NCBI GenBank assembly: GCA_036259875.1
Contig: DATAAZ010000039.1
Location: 1 to 64,000 of the forward strand
Direction: 5' to 3'
Source of the DNA: DATAAZ01 sp036259875
GTDB taxonomy: Bacteria > Actinomycetota > Thermoleophilia > Gaiellales > Gaiellaceae
DNA length: 64,000 nucleotides
The position numbers and the translations under genes are program-made. Positions 40,745 through 51,064 of this stretch are shown here, one piece after another (within the stretch, counting starts at the first letter, position 1; every line of letters starts with the position of its first letter). The notes under the pieces are model-generated. The model saw only the letters and a program-made list of their open reading frames with translations. It did no database searches and was not told where the DNA came from.

Positions 40745-41524
40745 GTGGCCGTAGCCGCACGTACCGAGAGCGCCGAGCCGATCCTCCGCCTGCGGGGGGT
40801 CGGCCGGCGCTTCGGCGGCGTCCAAGCCGTCCGGGACGTCGACCTCGAGGTCATGCCGGGCGAGCGCCGGGCGATCCTGGGCCCGAACGGCGCCGGGAAG
40901 ACGACGCTCTTCAACGTCATCTCGGGCGAGTTTCCGCCCACGACCGGGACGATCGAGCTCTTCGGACGCGACGTCACCGGCCTGCCGGCGCGAAAGCGCT
41001 GCCGGCTCGGTCTCACCCGCACGTTCCAGAAATCGCGGCTCTTCCTCGGCCTCACGGTCGAGGACAACCTCTACCTCTCCATCCTGGGCGTCCGCGAGGG
41101 GCACCTGCGGCCGCTCCGGACGCGCAAGGACGGCGAGATGCGCGCGCAGGCGCGCGAGCTCGCCGGGCGGATCGGCCTCCGCGACCGGCTCGACACGCCG
41201 GTCGGGTCGCTCTCGCACGGCGAGCAGCGGCAGCTCGAGGTCGGGATGGCGCGCGCCGGGAACCCGAAGCTCATGATGCTGGACGAGCCCGCGGCGGGGC
41301 TCTCGCGAGGCGAGCGCATCGCCCTGACCGAGCTCCTCCTAGACCTCGACCCGGCGATCACGCTCATCCTGATCGAGCACGACATGGACGTCGCGCTCGG
41401 CGTCGCCGAGCACGTGACGATGATGCACGAGGGGCGGGTGATCGTCGAGGGCTCGCCCGACGAGATCCGCGCCAACCGGCTCGTGCACGACCTCTACCTG
41501 GGGAGCGGGTCCGCCCATGAGTGA
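40745..41524 (+). CDS. ABC transporter ATP-binding protein (LivG-like)
   Basis: A cytoplasmic ATPase, 259 residues. Walker A GPNGAGKTT, Q-loop RTFQKSRLF, signature SHGEQRQLEVG, Walker B LMMLDEP and the H-loop His in LIEHDMDV are all present. The spacing and the LGLTRTFQ segment fit the LivG group. GTG at 40745 has no strong Shine-Dalgarno sequence. It is followed by the second ATPase with an 8-nt overlap. Confidence 0.93.
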   Translation: MAVAARTESAEPILRLRGVGRRFGGVQAVRDVDLEVMPGERRAILGPNGAGKTTLFNVISGEFPPTTGTIELFGRDVTGLPARKRCRLGLTRTFQKSRLFLGLTVEDNLYLSILGVREGHLRPLRTRKDGEMRAQARELAGRIGLRDRLDTPVGSLSHGEQRQLEVGMARAGNPKLMMLDEPAAGLSRGERIALTELLLDLDPAITLILIEHDMDVALGVAEHVTMMHEGRVIVEGSPDEIRANRLVHDLYLGSGSAHE

Positions 41525-42242
41525 GCCCCTCCTTCGCCTCTCCGGGCTCAACGCGTTCTACGGGCCGGCCCACATCCTCCAGGACGTCGGGTTCGAGATC
41601 GGCGAGGAATCGGCCTCGATCATCGGGCGAAACGGCATGGGGAAGAGCACGCTCTGCCACTCGATCATGGGGCTCGTCGACTCGGTGTCGGGGTCGGTCC
41701 GCTTTCGCGGCGAGGAGCTGGTGGGGAAGCCGCCGTACAAGATCGCGAACGCGGGGATCGGCTTCGTGCCTCAGGGCCGCCGCCTCTTCCCGTCGCTGTC
41801 CACCGACGAGCATCTCCGCATGATCAAGTCGCGGAACGGCGGGCGTTGGACGCCGGACGCGATCTACGAGCTCTTCCCGCGGCTCGCCGAGCGGAAGCGG
41901 ATCTCGGCGGCGCAGCTCTCCGGCGGCGAGCAGCAGATGCTCGCAATCGGCCGCGCGCTGCTTCGGAATCCCACGCTGCTCGTGATGGACGAACCCTCGG
42001 AAGGGCTCGCGCCGACGATCATCGAGCACCTGATCGAGATGATGAAGACGGTTGTTCGGGAGGGAACCGGGCTCCTGCTCGTCGAGCAGAACCTCGGCAT
42101 GGCGACATCCGTGGCGGAGCGCCAGCTCGTCATGGTCGCGGGGCGGATCGCGACCGAGACGACGGCCGAGGCGCTCCTCGCTGACCCGGATGCCCAGCAA
42201 CGCTACCTCGGCGTCACCCGCGTCGAGGAGGAGCACGAGTAA
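41517..42242 (+). CDS. ABC transporter ATP-binding protein (LivF-like)
   Basis: The second ATPase subunit, 241 residues. Walker A is [10 protein letters not shown]-loop [11 protein letters not shown], signature [13 protein letters not shown], Walker [11 protein letters not shown] and the H-loop is replaced by a Gln in VEQNLGMA, which is normal for LivF. ATG at 41517 overlaps livG. It is followed after 2 nt by the first UPF0261 gene, tying transporter and enzymes into one transcript. Confidence 0.93.
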   Translation: MSEPLLRLSGLNAFYGPAHILQDVGFEIGEESASIIGRNGMGKSTLCHSIMGLVDSVSGSVRFRGEELVGKPPYKIANAGIGFVPQGRRLFPSLSTDEHLRMIKSRNGGRWTPDAIYELFPRLAERKRISAAQLSGGEQQMLAIGRALLRNPTLLVMDEPSEGLAPTIIEHLIEMMKTVVREGTGLLLVEQNLGMATSVAERQLVMVAGRIATETTAEALLADPDAQQRYLGVTRVEEEHE

Positions 42243-42244
42243 CC

Positions 42245-43486
42245 GTGGCGACCGTCGCGCTCTTCGGGACGCTCGACACGAAGGGCGCCGAGTACGCCTT
42301 CCTCCGCGATCGCATCGTCGCGGACGGCCACGACGTCGTCGTGGTCGACGTCGGCGTCCTCGGGGAGCCGCTGATGCAGGCGGACGTGCCGCGGCACGAG
42401 GTCGCGGCCGCGGCGGGCGAGAACGTCGACGCGCTCGCGGCGGGAGGCGACCGCGGCGTCGCGGTCGCCGCGATGGCGCGCGGAGCCGCCGAGGTCGCGC
42501 GAACGCTCCTCGCGGAGGGCCGCCTCGACGCGATCGCGGGCCTGGGCGGCTCGGGTGGCTCGGCCGTCGTCACGCATGCGATGCGCGCCCTCCCGGTCGG
42601 CGTCCCGAAGCTCATGGTCTCGACGCTCGCATCGGGCGACACGCGCCCGTACGTCGGCGCGGTCGACGTCACGATGATGTACTCGGTCGTCGACATCGCG
42701 GGCCTGAACCGGATCTCGCGCCGGATCCTCGCGAACGCAGCGGGCGCGATCGCCGGGATGGCGAAGGCGCGGGACGATGCGGCCGGCGCCGACGAGCGAC
42801 CGCTCGTCGGGGCGACGATGTTCGGGGTCACGACGCCCTGCGTCACGCGAGCGCGCGAGCGGCTGGAGGAGCTCGGCTACGAGGTCCTCGTATTCCACGC
42901 GACGGGGACGGGCGGCCAGTCGCTCGAGGCGCTGATCCGCGACGGCTTCGTCTCGGCGTCGCTGGACGTGACGACGACCGAGCTCGCGGACGAGCTCGTT
43001 GGCGGCGTGCTCTCGGCCGGGCCGCGCCGCCTCGAGGCCGCGGGCGCGGCCGGGATCCCGCAGGTCGTCTCGCTCGGCGCGCTCGACATGGTGAACTTCG
43101 GGCCGATCGAGACGGTTCCCGAGCGCTTCCGCGACCGGAACCTCTACGTCCACAACCCGACCGTCACGCTGATGCGAACGACGCCCGCGGAGTGCGCCGA
43201 GCTCGGGCGGATCCTCGCGGACAAGCTGAACGCGGCGAGGGGCCCGGTCACGGTGTACATCCCGCTCCGCGGCGTCTCCGCGATCGCGATCGAGGGCGGG
43301 CCGTTCCACGATCCGGAAGCCGACGAGGCGCTCGTCGGCTCGCTGCACGAGCACCTCGACCCGTCGGTCGACGTCCGCGAGCTCGACACGGACATCAACG
43401 ACCGGCGGTTCGCGGACGCGATGGCCGACCGGTTGCACGAGCTCCACGCCGCCCGGGCACGCGAGCACGAAGGAGTGCGCGCGTGA
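42245..43486 (+). CDS. UPF0261/Tm-1-like ATP-binding protein (copy 1)
   Basis: The 413-residue protein belongs to the UPF0261 family, related to the N-terminal ATP-binding domain of the plant resistance protein Tm-1. Visible features: N-terminal [16 protein letters not shown], a Gly-rich loop [16 protein letters not shown], the motif [13 protein letters not shown] and [11 protein letters not shown]. Its biochemical reaction is unknown. The GTG start is at 42245. It overlaps by GTGA with the TIM-barrel gene, which corresponds to the C-terminal half of Tm-1-like proteins, so the two probably act as one complex. Confidence 0.9.
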   Translation: MATVALFGTLDTKGAEYAFLRDRIVADGHDVVVVDVGVLGEPLMQADVPRHEVAAAAGENVDALAAGGDRGVAVAAMARGAAEVARTLLAEGRLDAIAGLGGSGGSAVVTHAMRALPVGVPKLMVSTLASGDTRPYVGAVDVTMMYSVVDIAGLNRISRRILANAAGAIAGMAKARDDAAGADERPLVGATMFGVTTPCVTRARERLEELGYEVLVFHATGTGGQSLEALIRDGFVSASLDVTTTELADELVGGVLSAGPRRLEAAGAAGIPQVVSLGALDMVNFGPIETVPERFRDRNLYVHNPTVTLMRTTPAECAELGRILADKLNAARGPVTVYIPLRGVSAIAIEGGPFHDPEADEALVGSLHEHLDPSVDVRELDTDINDRRFADAMADRLHELHAARAREHEGVRA

Positions 43487-44328
43487 GGCGGGCTGACGCG
43501 CTGGCGCGGCTCCGGGCTCAGGTCGAGGCGGGCCGCCCGATCATCGGCGCCGGCGCCGGAACCGGGCTCTCCGCAAAGTGCGCCGAGGCGGGGGGCGCAG
43601 ACCTGATCATCCTCTACAACTCGGGCCGCTATCGCATGGCGGGCCGGGGCTCGCTCGCCGGGCTCCTGCCGTACGGCGACGCGAACGCGATCGTCGTCGA
43701 GATGGCGGGCGAGGTCCTCCCGATCGTCCGGAAGACCCCGGTCCTCGCGGGAGTGTGCGGCACGGATCCCTTCCGACTCATGCCCGTCTTCCTCCGCGAG
43801 CTCCGCGAGCTCGGCTTCGCCGGCGTTCAGAACTTCCCGACTGTCGGCCTCTTCGACGGGACGTTCCGCGCCAACCTCGAGGAAACGGGCATGGGATACG
43901 ACCTCGAAGTCGAGATGATCCGAACCGCGCGGGAGCTCGAATTCCTGACCGCTCCGTACGTCTTCGACGAGGCGAGCGCGCGCGCGATGACGGAAGCGGG
44001 CGCGGACGTCCTCGTCCCGCACATGGGGCTCACGACCTCGGGGACGATCGGCGCCGAGACGGCGATCACGCTCGACGAGGCGGTCGAGCGTGTGCAGGCG
44101 ATGCACGACGCGGCCACGGAGGTGAACCCCGACGTGCTCGTCCTCTGCCACGGCGGGCCGATCGCCGAGCCGGAGGACGCCGCGTACGTCCTCGAGCGGA
44201 CGCGCGGAGTCGTCGGGTTCTTCGGTGCCTCGAGCATGGAGCGGCTACCCACCGAGGAGGCGATAACCGAGACGATGCGGCGCTTCAAGGCGATCTCGAC
44301 GAAAGGAGCGGCACTTGCCGGCGGTTGA
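43483..44328 (+). CDS. PEP-hydrolase-like TIM-barrel protein (Tm-1 C-terminal domain type)
   Basis: The 281-residue product matches the PEP_hydrolase family, a TIM barrel related to phosphoenolpyruvate-binding enzymes: [47 protein letters not shown] and [13 protein letters not shown]. In some eukaryotic and bacterial proteins this domain is fused to UPF0261. Here the fusion partners are split but coupled. GTG at 43483 overlaps the upstream stop. The reaction is unconfirmed, and hydrolase or aldolase-like chemistry is plausible. Confidence 0.87.
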   Translation: MRRADALARLRAQVEAGRPIIGAGAGTGLSAKCAEAGGADLIILYNSGRYRMAGRGSLAGLLPYGDANAIVVEMAGEVLPIVRKTPVLAGVCGTDPFRLMPVFLRELRELGFAGVQNFPTVGLFDGTFRANLEETGMGYDLEVEMIRTARELEFLTAPYVFDEASARAMTEAGADVLVPHMGLTTSGTIGAETAITLDEAVERVQAMHDAATEVNPDVLVLCHGGPIAEPEDAAYVLERTRGVVGFFGASSMERLPTEEAITETMRRFKAISTKGAALAGG

Positions 44329-44725
44329 CCCGAACGGGCTCCCGACGCAGACGTTCGAGTGGGGCTCGATCAAGTGGCTCGTGTCCCCGGACAGCGAGCC
44401 GGCCGCCGGCGTGACGTTCGGCGAGGTCGTGCTCCTGCCCGGAAAGGGCCACGATCGGCACAACCACCCAGAGTCCGAGGAGATTCTCTACGTGCTCGCG
44501 GGCGAAGGCGAGCAGATGGTCGACGACGGTGAGCCGTTCCCCGTCAAGGCCGGCGACACGATCTACGTCGCGACGGGCGTCTACCACTCGACGCTGAACA
44601 CGGGCTGGGGACCCATGCGCCTGCTCGCGCTGTACAACCCCGCGGGCGCGGAGAAGGCGCTCGCCGGCCTGCCCGACTTCCGCGAGGAGCCGCCGGGGTC
44701 GATCCCGACCTGGTCGCGGCCGTGA
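44315..44725 (+). CDS. Cupin-domain protein
   Basis: A 136-residue single-domain cupin. Motif 1 is [23 protein letters not shown], giving His-His-Glu metal ligands, and motif 2 [18 protein letters not shown] gives the fourth His. TTG at 44315 is preceded by AAGGAG. It overlaps the previous gene end and the next gene start (GTGA). It could be a sugar isomerase, an auxiliary isomerase or dioxygenase-like enzyme. The cluster context favours a role on a sugar or keto acid. Confidence 0.85.
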   Translation: MPAVDPNGLPTQTFEWGSIKWLVSPDSEPAAGVTFGEVVLLPGKGHDRHNHPESEEILYVLAGEGEQMVDDGEPFPVKAGDTIYVATGVYHSTLNTGWGPMRLLALYNPAGAEKALAGLPDFREEPPGSIPTWSRP

Positions 44726-46134
44726 CGACGTACGCGCTCGAGGACCTGGTCCGCGACCTCGGCGAGGCGGTCGGGGACGGGCGGCTCGTCGCCGACGCCC
44801 GTCTCGAGGCCTACACGGCCGACACGTACTGGAAGGCGCTCGCGGCCCGCGCGAACGGCACGCCGCTCGGACGCCCCGACGTCGCCGTCCTTCCAACGTC
44901 CGATGAAGAGGTCGCTGCGACGCTTCGCGTTGCGAACCGCCGCCGTGTGCCGGTCGTGCCTTGGGGCGGCGGCTCCGGAAGTCAGGGTGGCGCCGTCCCG
45001 AGCGATGGCGGCATCGTGCTCGACCTCACCGGACTCGACCGGATCGTCGAGGTCGACGAGCGCTCGCTCACCGTCACCGCCGAGGCCGGTGTGAACGGGC
45101 TCCGGCTCGAGCGCGAGCTGAACGAGCGAGGCCTCATGCTTCCTCACTACCCTGCCTCTGTCGACCTCGCGACCGTCGGGGGGTACGTCGCGGCGCGTGG
45201 CTCGGGCGTCCTCTCGACGCGCTACGGGAAGATCGAGGACCTCGTCCTCTCCCTACGCGTCGTGCTTCCAACGGGCGAGCTGATCGACACCGTCGCGGTT
45301 CCGCGCCATGCGGTCGGCCCCGACCTCACCCAGCTCTTCGTCGGCTCGGAAGGGACGCTCGGCGTCATCACGCGCGCGACGCTCCAGGTCGCCCCCCTCC
45401 CGGCCGCCCGCCGCTTCGAGGCCGTCTCGTTCCCGTCCGTCGCGGCCGGAATTCGCGCCGTGCGCGAGGCGATCGGGCGCGGAGTGCGACCCGCGGTCGT
45501 GCGGTTGTACGACGACGTCGCGACGCGGCAGACGCTCGGTCCGGTCGTCGGAGAGGACCTGGACGGGATCGCCACGATCTTCGCGTTCGAGGGTGAGCCG
45601 GGCATCGTCGATGCCGAGGCGCAGCGGACGCTCGCGCTTGCGGACGAAGCGGGCGCGCGGCGGCTCGACGGACGGCTGGGAGAGACCTGGTGGCGCCGCC
45701 GCTACGAGTTCTACAAGCCGCCGCACCACCCGGAGCTTCCGGCGATCTGGGGCACGATCGAGGCGGTCGCGACCTACGCGCGGATCGAGGCCGTCTACGA
45801 GGCCGTCCGCGCGGCCATGCACCCGTACGAGCGCGACGGTCTCACGATGAAGATCCACTTCAGCCACTGGTACCCGTGGGGGACGATGATCTACGGGCGC
45901 TTCGTCGTCCCCGACGGCGGGCCCGACGCGATCTCCCTCCACGACCGGATCTGGGACGACGGCGTCCGAGCGATCCTCGATGCGGGCGGCGTCATCAACG
46001 ACCATCACGGCGTGGGGCTCAAGCTCGCGCCGTACATGCGCGCTCAGCACGGAGCAGCGCTCGACGCGCTGCGGAAGATCAAGGAGGTGCTCGACCCGAA
46101 CGGGATCATGAACCCGGGGAAGTTAGGGCTCTGA
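44722..46134 (+). CDS. FAD-linked oxidase (GlcD/AGPS-like, VAO family)
   Basis: A flavoprotein oxidase or dehydrogenase of 470 residues. The FAD-binding PCMH domain (about 1-220) includes VVPWGGGSGSQGG and VGSEGTLGVIT. The C-terminal cap domain has the conserved INDHHGVGLKLAPYM and ends with DPNGIMNPGKLG. The layout resembles glycolate oxidase subunit GlcD and alkyl-DHAP synthase. It likely oxidises a 2-hydroxy acid or aldonate of the pathway. No FeS partner (GlcF) is present, so electrons may go to oxygen or another carrier. Confidence 0.88.
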   Translation: MTTYALEDLVRDLGEAVGDGRLVADARLEAYTADTYWKALAARANGTPLGRPDVAVLPTSDEEVAATLRVANRRRVPVVPWGGGSGSQGGAVPSDGGIVLDLTGLDRIVEVDERSLTVTAEAGVNGLRLERELNERGLMLPHYPASVDLATVGGYVAARGSGVLSTRYGKIEDLVLSLRVVLPTGELIDTVAVPRHAVGPDLTQLFVGSEGTLGVITRATLQVAPLPAARRFEAVSFPSVAAGIRAVREAIGRGVRPAVVRLYDDVATRQTLGPVVGEDLDGIATIFAFEGEPGIVDAEAQRTLALADEAGARRLDGRLGETWWRRRYEFYKPPHHPELPAIWGTIEAVATYARIEAVYEAVRAAMHPYERDGLTMKIHFSHWYPWGTMIYGRFVVPDGGPDAISLHDRIWDDGVRAILDAGGVINDHHGVGLKLAPYMRAQHGAALDALRKIKEVLDPNGIMNPGKLGL

Positions 46135-46143
46135 AACTGCACC

Positions 46144-46171
46144 CCAGGGACAGGCTGAAGCCAGTCCCTGG
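46144..46171 (+). promoter_or_regulatory. Intra-operon hairpin
   Basis: CCAGGGAC pairs with GTCCCTGG. Inside, GGC and GCC pair around TGAA, with one A-A mismatch. It is the only sizeable gap within the plus-strand operon and could act as an attenuator or RNA-processing site. Confidence 0.4.
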
Positions 46172-46208
46172 ATCGAGAGGGCCACCAGCAAACGAAAGGA
46201 GAAGCACA

Positions 46209-47129
46209 GTGGCACTGAAGGTGGCGATGCACAACTGGATGCGGCCCGAGCCGATCGAGACAACGATCTCACGGCTCGCGCGTGCCGGCTACGACGCGAT
46301 CGAGATCGGGAGCGAGCCGGCGACGACAGACGTCGACCAGGTCCGCTCCCTCCTCGACGAGCACAACCTGCGCCTGTGGGGCGGGGTGACCCTCATGGTC
46401 GGTGGCCGCGACCTCCTCCACGAGGACGCCTACGTCCGGATCGGCAGCGTCCAGTACGTGAAGGACACGATCGACATGCTCGCCACGCTCGGCGGCGAGG
46501 TCCTCACCGTCGTCCCCTCGACCGTCGGGAAGATCGTCCCGATGGGATCGCCGGAGGACGAATGGCAGTGGGCGATCGACAGCCTCAAGGAGTGCCAGGC
46601 GCACGCGGAGGCGAAGGGGATTCGCCTCGCGCTCGAGCCGCTCAACCGCTTCGAGACCTACTTCCTGAACCGGCATGACCAGGCGCTCGCGCTCGCCGAG
46701 GACGTCGGCGGCAACTGCGGCGTCTGCCTGGACATCTTTCACATGAACATCGAGGAGGCCGACTGGGCGGAGGCGATCCGAACGGTTGCCGGCACCGGGA
46801 AGCTCTACGCCGTCCACGTCGCCGACAACAACCGAATGCCGTGCGGGCAGGGCGCGATCGACTGGGCGCGCTTCATCGGGACGCTCGAGGAGGTCGGCTA
46901 CGACGACTTCCTGACCGTCGAGTTCGTCGTCGCCGTCGACCGCAGCCGCGTCTCGACGCGCAAGGAGATCGGCGACGCCTCGGAGGCGGACGCGACGGTC
47001 GGGCTCGAGCAGTTCCTCCGCGACCACGGGACCGGGGCCGTCCCCGACCACCTGTACGACCAGTACGTCCAGGAGTCGATCGACGAGCTGCGGCGGCACA
47101 TCGGCGCCCGAGCCGCTGCGCCCGCGTAA
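46209..47129 (+). CDS. D-tagatose 3-epimerase-like sugar epimerase
   Basis: A TIM-barrel ketose 3-epimerase of 306 residues. The DTE-family motif LALEPLNRFETYFLN carries the first catalytic Glu. The metal site continues with Asp in CLDIFHMN, His in YAVHVADNNR and Glu in LTVEFVV. GTG at 46209 is preceded by AAGGAG. Substrates in the family include tagatose, psicose/allulose and ribulose. It would interconvert ketoses before phosphorylation. Confidence 0.85.
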   Translation: MALKVAMHNWMRPEPIETTISRLARAGYDAIEIGSEPATTDVDQVRSLLDEHNLRLWGGVTLMVGGRDLLHEDAYVRIGSVQYVKDTIDMLATLGGEVLTVVPSTVGKIVPMGSPEDEWQWAIDSLKECQAHAEAKGIRLALEPLNRFETYFLNRHDQALALAEDVGGNCGVCLDIFHMNIEEADWAEAIRTVAGTGKLYAVHVADNNRMPCGQGAIDWARFIGTLEEVGYDDFLTVEFVVAVDRSRVSTRKEIGDASEADATVGLEQFLRDHGTGAVPDHLYDQYVQESIDELRRHIGARAAAPA

Positions 47130-47133
47130 GCAG

Positions 47134-47991
47134 ATGCCCGAGCTCGCCTCCTACAACATCGCCGACCTGGCACCGCCCGACATCGAGTCGTACCTGACCG
47201 AGAAGGACATCGTGATGATCCCGATCGCGAGCATGGAGCAGCACGGGCCCCACCTCCCACTCGCGACCGACACGATCCAGGCCGAGGAGATCGCCCGCCG
47301 GGCGGCCGAGCGCGCGAAGGTCCTGTACACCCCCTGCGTCTGGTTCGGCTACTCGCCGCAGCACATGTACGAACCGGGCGCGGGGACGGGGACGATCACG
47401 ATCCGCTCGCAGGTGCTGCTCGACGTGTACTACGACGTCGCCCGCTCGCTCGTCCACCACGGGTTCAACCGGATCGTGTTCGTGAACAACCACGGCTCGA
47501 ACACGAAGATCATCGACCCGCTGCTCCGGCGGATCCGTTACGACACGGGTGCCTTCGTGACGATGTCGAAGCTCTACGGGGAGCGCTACCTCGGGCTCGT
47601 CGAGGAAGTGATGGAGAACCCGCCCGAGGAGACTCCGGGCTGGCACTCGAGCGAGCTCGAGACGGCGCAGGTGCTGGCGCACGACGAGCGCCTCGTCCGG
47701 ATGGACCGTGCCGTCCACGAGCGGGTCAAGCGCCCCGAGTGGTTCCCGGAGTCGTTCATCAAGCTCGACGGCGCCCCGGAGGTCGAGTTCCGCGGCTACC
47801 AATACTTCCTCTTCCCCACGGACCACAGCGACTTCACGCCGAGCGGCGTGATCGGGAACCCGTTTCGGGCGACCGCGGCGAAGGGCGAACGGACATACGA
47901 CCTCTTCGCCGAGCACCTCGCCGCCGCGCTCGGGGAGTTCGAGAAGGTCCCGGTCGAGGTCCATACGCGGGAGTGGCGAGAGCGCGCGTGA
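47134..47991 (+). CDS. Creatininase-family amidohydrolase
   Basis: A metal-dependent amidohydrolase of 285 residues. The dimetal site is visible: Glu-35 and His-37 in SMEQHGPHLPLATDT, with Asp-46, His in FVNNHGSN and Glu in SSELETAQV. The family includes creatininase, mycofactocin MftE and riboflavin-pathway ArfB, so the name does not fix a substrate. In this cluster it may open a lactam or cleave a formyl or amide group, or act on a lactone-like intermediate. It overlaps the next gene by GTGA. Confidence 0.88.
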   Translation: MPELASYNIADLAPPDIESYLTEKDIVMIPIASMEQHGPHLPLATDTIQAEEIARRAAERAKVLYTPCVWFGYSPQHMYEPGAGTGTITIRSQVLLDVYYDVARSLVHHGFNRIVFVNNHGSNTKIIDPLLRRIRYDTGAFVTMSKLYGERYLGLVEEVMENPPEETPGWHSSELETAQVLAHDERLVRMDRAVHERVKRPEWFPESFIKLDGAPEVEFRGYQYFLFPTDHSDFTPSGVIGNPFRATAAKGERTYDLFAEHLAAALGEFEKVPVEVHTREWRERA

Positions 47992-49232
47992 GCGGCCCCG
48001 CTCCCGGAATCGCGGTCGTCGGTACGCTCGACACGAAGGGGCGCGAGATCGCCTACGTCCGCGACCGGCTTCGCGCTCTCGGCGCGAGCCCGATCGTCGT
48101 CGACTCGGGGATCCTGGGCGAGCCGGACGGCTGCACGCCGGACGTCTCGCGCTACGAGGTCGCCCGCGAAGGCGGCCACGAGCTCGAGGAGATCCGGGAG
48201 GCTGGCAGTCGCGGCGCAGCGGTCGAGCTCATGCTGAAGGGCGTCCGCGCCGTCTTCCTGCGCCTCTGGCTCGAAGGAAAGCTCGACGGCGCCCTCTGCC
48301 TCGGCGGCGCCGAGGGCGCGCTCCTCGGCGCAACGGCGATGCAGGCGCTCCCCGTCGGCGTCCCGAAGGTCATCGTCTCGCCGAGCGCCTCGGGCCGGCG
48401 CGCCTTCGGCCCCTTCGTCGGCGAGAGCGACGTGCTCGTCATGCACTCGGTCGTCGACATCCTCGGCCTTAACCCGATCGCGCGCGCCGTCTTCGACAAC
48501 GCGGCAGCCGCCGTGGCCGGGATGGCGCGCGACGCCGGCCGGCCGGTGCAAGACCTCGGAGGCACGAGCGTCGGGATCACGATGCTCGGCCACACGACGC
48601 CGGCCGTCATGCGGATCAGGACGGCGCTCGAGCGAGCGGGTCACGAGCCCGTGATCTTTCACGCGAACGGCGTCGGCGGGCCCGCGATGGAAAAGCTCGT
48701 CGCGGCGCGGGCGCTCGCGGGCGTCATCGACTACACGCTCTCCGAGCTCGCGAACTCGCTCAAGGACGGAATCCACGCTACGGGTCCCGACCGGCTGCGC
48801 GTTGCAGGGCGCCACGGGCTTCCGCAGGTCGTCGTCCCCGGCTGTGTCGACTTCTTCAACCAGGGGCCGCGCGAGACGCTTCCCGCCGAATACCGGCGGC
48901 GAAAGACGTACTTCCACAACCCCGTCGCCACGCTCGTCCGCCTCGAAGCCGGCGAGATGGCCGAGCTCGGCCGCCTCGTCGCCGAGCGGTTGAACGAAGC
49001 GCGCGGGCCGGTCACCGTCGTCGCCCCGACACGCGGGTTCTCGCTCGCCGATGTCGAGGGCGGCGACCTCTGGGACCCCGAGGCGGACGCCGCATTCCTC
49101 GACGCTCTCGGCGCGGCGCTCCGGCCGGAGATCGAGCTGCAGCTCGTCGAGACGCACGTCAACGACCCGGCGTTCGCCGCGCTCGTCGCCGATCGGTACC
49201 TCGCGACGGTGTCCGTGCCGAGCGAGACCTGA
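47988..49232 (+). CDS. UPF0261/Tm-1-like ATP-binding protein (copy 2)
   Basis: A second, diverged member of the UPF0261 family, 414 residues: VVGTLDTKGREIAYVRD, then LGGAEGALLGATAMQ replacing the Gly/Ser-rich loop of copy 1, VGVPKVIVSPSASG and MHSVVDILGLN. It has no adjacent TIM-barrel partner of its own, so it may share the PEP-hydrolase-like protein or work alone. Having two copies in one operon suggests a heteromeric complex or two steps on related intermediates. Confidence 0.88.
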   Translation: MSGPAPGIAVVGTLDTKGREIAYVRDRLRALGASPIVVDSGILGEPDGCTPDVSRYEVAREGGHELEEIREAGSRGAAVELMLKGVRAVFLRLWLEGKLDGALCLGGAEGALLGATAMQALPVGVPKVIVSPSASGRRAFGPFVGESDVLVMHSVVDILGLNPIARAVFDNAAAAVAGMARDAGRPVQDLGGTSVGITMLGHTTPAVMRIRTALERAGHEPVIFHANGVGGPAMEKLVAARALAGVIDYTLSELANSLKDGIHATGPDRLRVAGRHGLPQVVVPGCVDFFNQGPRETLPAEYRRRKTYFHNPVATLVRLEAGEMAELGRLVAERLNEARGPVTVVAPTRGFSLADVEGGDLWDPEADAAFLDALGAALRPEIELQLVETHVNDPAFAALVADRYLATVSVPSET

Positions 49233-49240
49233 GCGACGCG

Positions 49241-50050
49241 GTGCCCGCCGACCTTCGCCGAGCGAGGATCCTCGAGGCGATCGAGCGACACGGCGGTGCC
49301 TCCGTGGGCGAGCTTGCGCGCGAGCACGGCGTCTCGCCGATCACGGTCCACCGCGACCTCGAGCGCCTCGCGCGCGACGGGCTCGTCGAGCGCGTCCGTG
49401 GGGGCGCCCGGCGCGCGGGCAGCGATCCGACGAGGATCCGCGTGGCGACCGACTGGACGAAGCGGCTGCGGCAGGCGACGCGCGAGAAGGAGGCGATCGC
49501 GGCGCGCGCGGCCGAGCACGTCGAGGACGGCTCGACCATCTTCGTCGACTCGTCGACGACGTGCCTCGCGCTCGCCCGCCATCTCGAGCGCCGCCCGCCC
49601 CGCGCGCTGACGCTCGTGACGAACTCGCCGGCGATCGCACTCGAGCTACACGCCGACTCGATCCACGTCATCGTGACGCCAGGCGAGGTCGATCAGACGC
49701 TTCGGATGATCGGTGGCCGCTGGGCGACCGAGTTCCTCGCCGGGATCAACATGGAGGTCGCGTTCGTCTCTGCGGGCGGGATCACCCTCGAGCACGGGCT
49801 CACGACGACGCGACGCGCGCTCGCCGACACGCTCCAGGCTGCCGCGACCTCGGCCGCGAAGACGATCGGCCTCATCGACTCCTCGAAGTTCGGGCTTGCC
49901 GCGCTTCTCTCGATCGCCCGGGTCGAGGACCTGGACGCCCTGATCGTCGACGAGGGCCTGCCGCCCGAGACGGCTGCCGCGTACGAGGCGGCCGGGGTCA
50001 ACCTCGTGGTCGCGGAGCCCGAGCGACGCGCGCTCTCACAAACCGCCTGA
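49241..50050 (+). CDS. DeoR-family transcriptional regulator
   Basis: The 269-residue product has an N-terminal winged helix ([38 protein letters not shown]) and the C-terminal DeoRC sensor domain that binds phosphorylated sugars ([18 protein letters not shown], and later [10 protein letters not shown]). This fits a repressor of the surrounding sugar operon, released by a sugar-phosphate intermediate. The direct repeats at 37069-37088 are a possible site. GTG at 49241 lies 8 nt after the previous gene. Confidence 0.9.
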   Translation: MPADLRRARILEAIERHGGASVGELAREHGVSPITVHRDLERLARDGLVERVRGGARRAGSDPTRIRVATDWTKRLRQATREKEAIAARAAEHVEDGSTIFVDSSTTCLALARHLERRPPRALTLVTNSPAIALELHADSIHVIVTPGEVDQTLRMIGGRWATEFLAGINMEVAFVSAGGITLEHGLTTTRRALADTLQAAATSAAKTIGLIDSSKFGLAALLSIARVEDLDALIVDEGLPPETAAAYEAAGVNLVVAEPERRALSQTA

Positions 50051-50060
50051 AGGAGGACAC

Positions 50061-51062
50061 ATGGCACGCCCCGTCACGCTCTTCACCGGCCAATGGGCCG
50101 ATCTCTCTCTCGACGAACTCGCCGCGAAAGCGGGCGAGTGGGGCTTCGACGGTCTCGAGCTCGCTTGCTGGGGCGACCACTTCGACGTGCAGCAGGCCCT
50201 TTCCGACTCGGGCTACACCGATTCCCGCTGGGAGATCCTGAACCGCCACGGGCTCCAGTGCTTCGCCATCTCGACGCACCTCGTCGGGCAGGCCGTCTGC
50301 GACCCGATCGACGATCGCCACCAGGCGGTCCTCCCGCCGCACGTGTGGGGCGACGGCGACCCGGAGGGCGTCCGCCAGCGAGCGGCGCAGGAGGTGGCCG
50401 ACACCGCACGCGCCGCCGCGAAGTTCGGCGTCCAGCAGGTGAACGGCTTTACCGGCTCGAGCGTCTGGCACCAGCTGTACTCGTTTCCGCCCAACGACTT
50501 CGACGCGATCGAGGCGGGCTACGCCGACTTCGCCGAGCGCTGGAACCCGATCATGGACGTGTTCGACGACGAAGGCGTCCGGTGGGGCCTCGAAGTGCAC
50601 CCGACCGAAATCGCGTACGACTTCGTCACGACTCGGAAAGCGCTCGACGCGATCGACCGCCGCGAGGCGTTCGGGATCAACTTCGACCCGAGCCACTTCG
50701 CGCACCAGTTCCTCGACTCGGCTGCCTACGTCGAGGAGTTCGCCGACCGGATCTACCACGTGCACGTCAAGGATTCGCGCAAGCGTCTCGACGGGCGCTC
50801 GAGCATCCTCGGCGGGCACCTGAACTTCGGGCAGGCGGGCCGGGGGTGGGACTTCGTCTCGCCCGGGCACGGCGACGTCGACTTCGAGGAGCTCTTCCGC
50901 GCGTTGAACCGGGTCGGCTACGAGGGGCCGCTCTCGATCGAGTGGGAGGACGCCGGGATGGATCGCGAGTGGGGCGCGCCGGACGCCCTCGCGTTCGTCC
51001 GCCGCACCGACTTCGCCCCGTCGGCGGTCGCCTTCGACGCGGCGTTCGCAAGGGAGGAATAG
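50061..51062 (+). CDS. TIM-barrel sugar phosphate isomerase/epimerase
   Basis: The 333-residue product resembles the AP-endonuclease-2/xylose isomerase-like fold seen in IolE and IolI. Metal ligands in order: Glu in [12 protein letters not shown], Asp and His in [11 protein letters not shown], His in IYHVHVKDS and Glu in [14 protein letters not shown] at 50061 has GGAGG 5 nt upstream. It is the third TIM-barrel isomerase-like protein of the cluster. IolE-like dehydration or isomerisation of a keto-sugar is one option. Confidence 0.87.
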   Translation: MARPVTLFTGQWADLSLDELAAKAGEWGFDGLELACWGDHFDVQQALSDSGYTDSRWEILNRHGLQCFAISTHLVGQAVCDPIDDRHQAVLPPHVWGDGDPEGVRQRAAQEVADTARAAAKFGVQQVNGFTGSSVWHQLYSFPPNDFDAIEAGYADFAERWNPIMDVFDDEGVRWGLEVHPTEIAYDFVTTRKALDAIDRREAFGINFDPSHFAHQFLDSAAYVEEFADRIYHVHVKDSRKRLDGRSSILGGHLNFGQAGRGWDFVSPGHGDVDFEELFRALNRVGYEGPLSIEWEDAGMDREWGAPDALAFVRRTDFAPSAVAFDAAFAREE

Positions 51063-51064
51063 CA

